Shown: piece after piece, positions 61,877 to 64,000 of the stretch
Layout of the letters: each line of letters begins with the position of its first letter
Position numbering within the stretch: the stretch's first letter is position 1
NCBI RefSeq assembly: GCF_016907735.1
Contig: NZ_JAFBCP010000001.1
Location: 620,001 to 684,000, forward strand
DNA length: 64,000 nt
Direction of reading: 5' to 3'
Origin: Brevibacterium paucivorans
Lineage (GTDB): Bacteria; Actinomycetota; Actinomycetes; Actinomycetales; Brevibacteriaceae
Made by a program: the position numbers and the translations under genes
The notes under the pieces: model-generated
The model's input: only the letters and a program-made list of their open reading frames with translations
What the model was told of the DNA's origin: nothing
Databases searched by the model: none

Positions 61877-62349
61877 AGGTCCTCCACCGCGAGGTTCGTG
61901 TACATTCGCGCTTGGGAATCTTCGTCGATGTCCACGTTCTTCACACCCAGCTCAGTAAGCAAGGCGCGCAGGTGCGTGTCCCACACCGGCCCAAGCTCGG
62001 GAACCGCATGCGTCGCTTCCTCATACGTGGCAAACGTATGGGTTACCGTAATGCGGGTTGAATCGGGCTTTTCGCCACTGACACTCAAGCCCACTCGCCC
62101 AAAAGGAAGTTCCAACAAGAAAAACCGCTGATCTTCGCACCCAATGATTTCTCCGGTGAGCTTTTCACCGTCGAAGTCGAACGTCAGGATGTCCGCGTCA
62201 CGGCTCCACGGAGCAAACCAGTGAGTCGCTTGTTGGGGGTCCGTCACGTAGTTCCACACGGTTGCACGGTCCACGGGGGCGTCTGCGCTGATCACCAAGT
62301 CACAGCCGTCTTCCCATTCAGTGAGTGTGGCCTCAATGTCCATACTCAC
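61873..62349 (-). CDS. SRPBCC/START-like protein within the t6A operon
   Basis: 158 aa from a GTG (an ATG two codons later is possible). It starts with [19 protein letters not shown], then [18 protein letters not shown], the helix-grip fold pattern of Aha1/polyketide-cyclase-like ligand-binding proteins. No catalytic residues can be named. It is joined by GTGA overlaps to rimI and to tsaD, so it is co-translated with them. This gene is not usual at this spot. Confidence 0.75.
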   Translation of the reverse strand: MSMDIEATLTEWEDGCDLVISADAPVDRATVWNYVTDPQQATHWFAPWSRDADILTFDFDGEKLTGEIIGCEDQRFFLLELPFGRVGLSVSGEKPDSTRITVTHTFATYEEATHAVPELGPVWDTHLRALLTELGVKNVDIDEDSQARMYTNLAVEDL

Positions 62350-62762
62350 AGGCTACTACGCATGATGAGGGCGTCTGCGCCCGCATAGTAGCCGGCCCGC
62401 CGGTTTATCTCTTCAAACCCGCGCGAAGCGTATAAGAATATGGCGCGTTCGTTGTCGTCACGCACGTCCAGATACAAGGCTTCAACTCCTGCTTCGCGCG
62501 CAGCGTCCATGGCGACATCCAAGAGCCGACTGCCGACACCTCGGCGGTCACTGGCCAGCGTCAGAATGTCACCTTGGGGGCCGGAAACTGAGAGCCCCAC
62601 ATACCCCAGAACCTGGCCACCGTCGCGCTCGACCCAAAACCGGTTACCCGGGACGGCCATTTGCGACCAAAAGAACTCCACAGTCCAGGCCTGGCTTCCA
62701 AAACTCTTCTCATCCAGGACAGCCACGGGGGCGATGTCCATCCACCGCATGCGTTCGATCAT
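62346..62762 (-). CDS. rimI: Ribosomal-protein-alanine N-acetyltransferase (RimI-like)
   Basis: 139 aa from the ATG at 62762, overlapping the tsaB stop as ATGA; the open frame is longer but runs into tsaB. The GNAT core is visible: LASDRRGVGSRLLDVAM (acetyl-CoA loop) and LDVRDDNERAIFLYASRGF. RimI acetylates the N-terminus of ribosomal protein bS18 in E. coli. The position between tsaB and tsaD is typical. Confidence 0.93.
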   Translation of the reverse strand: MIERMRWMDIAPVAVLDEKSFGSQAWTVEFFWSQMAVPGNRFWVERDGGQVLGYVGLSVSGPQGDILTLASDRRGVGSRLLDVAMDAAREAGVEALYLDVRDDNERAIFLYASRGFEEINRRAGYYAGADALIMRSSL

Positions 62763-63400
62763 TGCCGGGGCTGGGCGTCCGGTTCGCGCAAGTACAGCGG
62801 CGAGGTGTCGAGAAGCGCCCCAAGTTCCTCCAGGTTGCCTGGTTCCAGCTGGGCGCACAGGCCGAGGTCGCCGGCCGTGGGTTCGGTGAATTCGTCTTCC
62901 GTACGTGCTAGGTTCCCCAGGGTTTCCGCGTAGAGCGCAAAACCTCGCCCAATCCGGGTGGCCGCCGGCGTGAGGCCGGCCGGGAGGACCACGCGCGGTC
63001 CGTCGATCACGGTCACGGTTGACCCCAAATGGTAAGTGGTTGCGTACACCTCTTTGCGGCGGGCGTCGGTGGCGACCGTGACGTCGCCGGTGATTCCGTG
63101 GGCTGCCGCGCGGAACGCTAACGCGTCGTGGCTGCGCACACCATAGATGGGAATACCCAAACCAAGCGCGTATCCGATCCCGGTGGCGATCCCAGCGCGC
63201 AAGCCGGTGAAGGGCCCGGGCCCCACGCCCACGATCACCCGCTGCGGCTTCACGTCTTGGGTGATTTCGCGGATTGCGGGGCCTACGAATTCGGCGTGTT
63301 TGCGGGCGCTGAACGTGGTGCGCTGGGCGCGTACTTCCCCGTTTGAGTCCACCAGCGCCACGCTCGCCGCCGCCGAGGTGTCAATCGCCAGAGTGATCAC
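62759..63400 (-). CDS. tsaB: t6A biosynthesis protein TsaB
   Basis: 213 aa from the GTG at 63400, overlapping the tsaE stop (GTGA), with AGGAGG 4 nt upstream; the longer open frame is out of place. Motifs are TLAIDTSAAASVAL, VGVGPGPFTGLRAGIATG and YPHD-like late segments. It forms the complex with TsaD and TsaE. Confidence 0.94.
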   Translation of the reverse strand: MITLAIDTSAAASVALVDSNGEVRAQRTTFSARKHAEFVGPAIREITQDVKPQRVIVGVGPGPFTGLRAGIATGIGYALGLGIPIYGVRSHDALAFRAAAHGITGDVTVATDARRKEVYATTYHLGSTVTVIDGPRVVLPAGLTPAATRIGRGFALYAETLGNLARTEDEFTEPTAGDLGLCAQLEPGNLEELGALLDTSPLYLREPDAQPRQ

Positions 63401-63882
63401 AGCGCCTCCTGGCATGCGGTTGTCAGCTGTTCGACACGGCCTTCCCACCGTGGGCCGTGCGCGCCCAGCGTGTAGGTGCGGGCTTCGGATTCGGGGTCGG
63501 GTTCGGGCCTGTCGATGAAGATGTCCAAGTACGAATCGCTCAGCTGTTCCGCCTTGCCCCGGCCCCATTCGATGATGGTGACCATGTCGTCAAGTTCAGA
63601 GTCGAGGTCCAGGTCGTCCAGCTCCATCGCGTCTTCTAAACGATACGCGTCGACGTGGACAAGCCCCGGCCCGTCGCCCACCGCTTGGTGTTCACGAGCA
63701 ATGACGAACGTGGGCGAGGTGATCCGGCCACGCACGTTGAGCTCCTTCCCGATCATCTGGGTAAGCGTCGTTTTCCCGGCACCCAGGTTCCCGGTCAGCA
63801 GAATCACGTCCCCAGCCTGCACATGGGCGGCCAGCACGCGGGCAAAAATGGCTGTCTGTTCCACGGACGACGTGCGGATCAC
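63397..63882 (-). CDS. tsaE: t6A biosynthesis ATPase TsaE
   Basis: 161 aa from the GTG at 63880-63882, with AGGAG 5 nt upstream and a GTGA overlap with the alr stop. It has Walker A LLTGNLGAGKTT and the TsaE signature RGRITSPTFVI, then HVDAYRL and IIEWGRG. It drives the TsaBD complex with ATP. Confidence 0.96.
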   Translation of the reverse strand: MIRTSSVEQTAIFARVLAAHVQAGDVILLTGNLGAGKTTLTQMIGKELNVRGRITSPTFVIAREHQAVGDGPGLVHVDAYRLEDAMELDDLDLDSELDDMVTIIEWGRGKAEQLSDSYLDIFIDRPEPDPESEARTYTLGAHGPRWEGRVEQLTTACQEAL

Positions 63883-64000
63883 GTGTGCTCCTGTTCTACG
63901 CGCGGCACGCGAGCTCCCAAGCGAGTGACGATGTCGTAGTTGATGGTGCCCGCCCACTGCGCCCATTCGTCGACGTGCGGGCCACCGTTGCCCCAGACCA
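63879..64000 (-). CDS. alr: Alanine racemase, C-terminal end (gene continues beyond the right edge)
   Basis: The last 40 codons are readable: NGGPHVDEWAQWAGTINYDI then VTRLGARVPR. GTINYDIVTRLG is the conserved C-terminal motif of alanine racemases. The enzyme makes D-alanine for peptidoglycan. The stop overlaps the tsaE GTG as GTGA. The N-terminal part, with the PLP lysine, is outside the window. Confidence 0.92.
   Translation of the reverse strand, partial: VWGNGGPHVDEWAQWAGTINYDIVTRLGARVPRVEQEHT

Noticed and set aside
1-64000. CRISPR arrays, insertion sequences, rRNA and ordinary tRNA genes
   Set aside because: No regularly spaced repeats, transposase motifs, rRNA blocks or cloverleaf sequences other than tmRNA were seen.
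1-64000. Strand bias of the CACCTCGG octamer as a replication or FtsK-orienting signal
   Set aside because: Counts on the two strands (25 and 19) are too close, and no switch point is visible in this window.

Overview
The window looks like chromosomal DNA of a high-GC Gram-positive bacterium (Actinomycetota, probably a Micrococcales-type genome of only moderately high GC). The reasons are the many GTG starts and 4-nt ATGA/GTGA gene overlaps, an actinobacterial Tad pilus locus (tadA-tadB-tadC plus small TadE-like proteins), a tmRNA whose tag ends in ALAA, a YbdK-type glutamate-cysteine ligase, and the order alr-tsaE-tsaB-rimI-tsaD. Genus and species cannot be read from the sequence.

Layout. 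(1) 1-12,032, minus strand: a tightly coupled operon for an undescribed-looking envelope/cytoskeletal system. It encodes a small three-helix membrane protein, a secreted and membrane-anchored VWA protein with a Gly-Pro-rich tail, a 1170-aa tubulin/FtsZ-like GTPase, an 899-aa protein with two membrane helices, a 655-aa FN3-like protein and a sixth gene that runs off the left edge. (2) 12,222-17,665, minus: a complete oligopeptide ABC importer. (3) 17,666-19,043: non-coding region with two related long hairpins, the tmRNA gene ssrA and a dense cluster of DnaA-box-like motifs. (4) 19,044-23,231: an IclR regulator, a MatC-like carboxylate carrier, a class III CoA-transferase and an enoyl-CoA hydratase, lying between ssrA and smpB like an inserted catabolic cassette. 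(5) 23,312-24,985: smpB and prfB, without the usual ftsE-ftsX between them. (6) 25,187-29,782: Tad pilus/secretion locus. (7) 29,946-33,269: an orphan EssC/EccC-like FtsK ATPase. (8) 33,319-36,317: acetoacetyl-CoA synthetase and a GNAT-like protein. (9) 36,393-48,019: nucleoside uptake and catabolism (punA, a phosphosugar mutase, deoC, deoA, cdd, BMP-type nucleoside ABC importer, MarR regulator). It is scarred by a 114-bp direct repeat of the deoC 3' end flanking a small insert, and by an in-frame amber codon in one permease. (10) 48,091-60,178: ABC-F protein, BCCT transporter, BlaI/M56 pair, ispE, rsmA, a THUMP-like methyltransferase, a GH3 lipoprotein, a sulfurtransferase and a YbdK-type ligase. 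(11) 60,346-64,000, minus: the alr-tsaE-tsaB-rimI-SRPBCC-tsaD-Nudix operon for t6A tRNA modification.

How the parts work together. The nucleoside genes make a pathway: the BMP lipoprotein and ABC importer bring nucleosides in, Cdd, DeoA and PunA split them, the phosphosugar mutase probably interconverts pentose phosphates, and DeoC cleaves deoxyribose 5-phosphate. The first operon most likely builds one membrane complex: its proteins share Asn-Pro-Phe motifs in disordered tails, their start and stop codons overlap, and the VWA domain faces outside while the tubulin-like GTPase sits inside. Its biological role is unknown.

Beyond the genes, the octamer CACCTCGG (or its complement) occurs about 44 times by eye in this window, roughly ten times more than base composition predicts. 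It is absent from 18.1 to 26.3 kb, a stretch that includes the possible inserted cassette.
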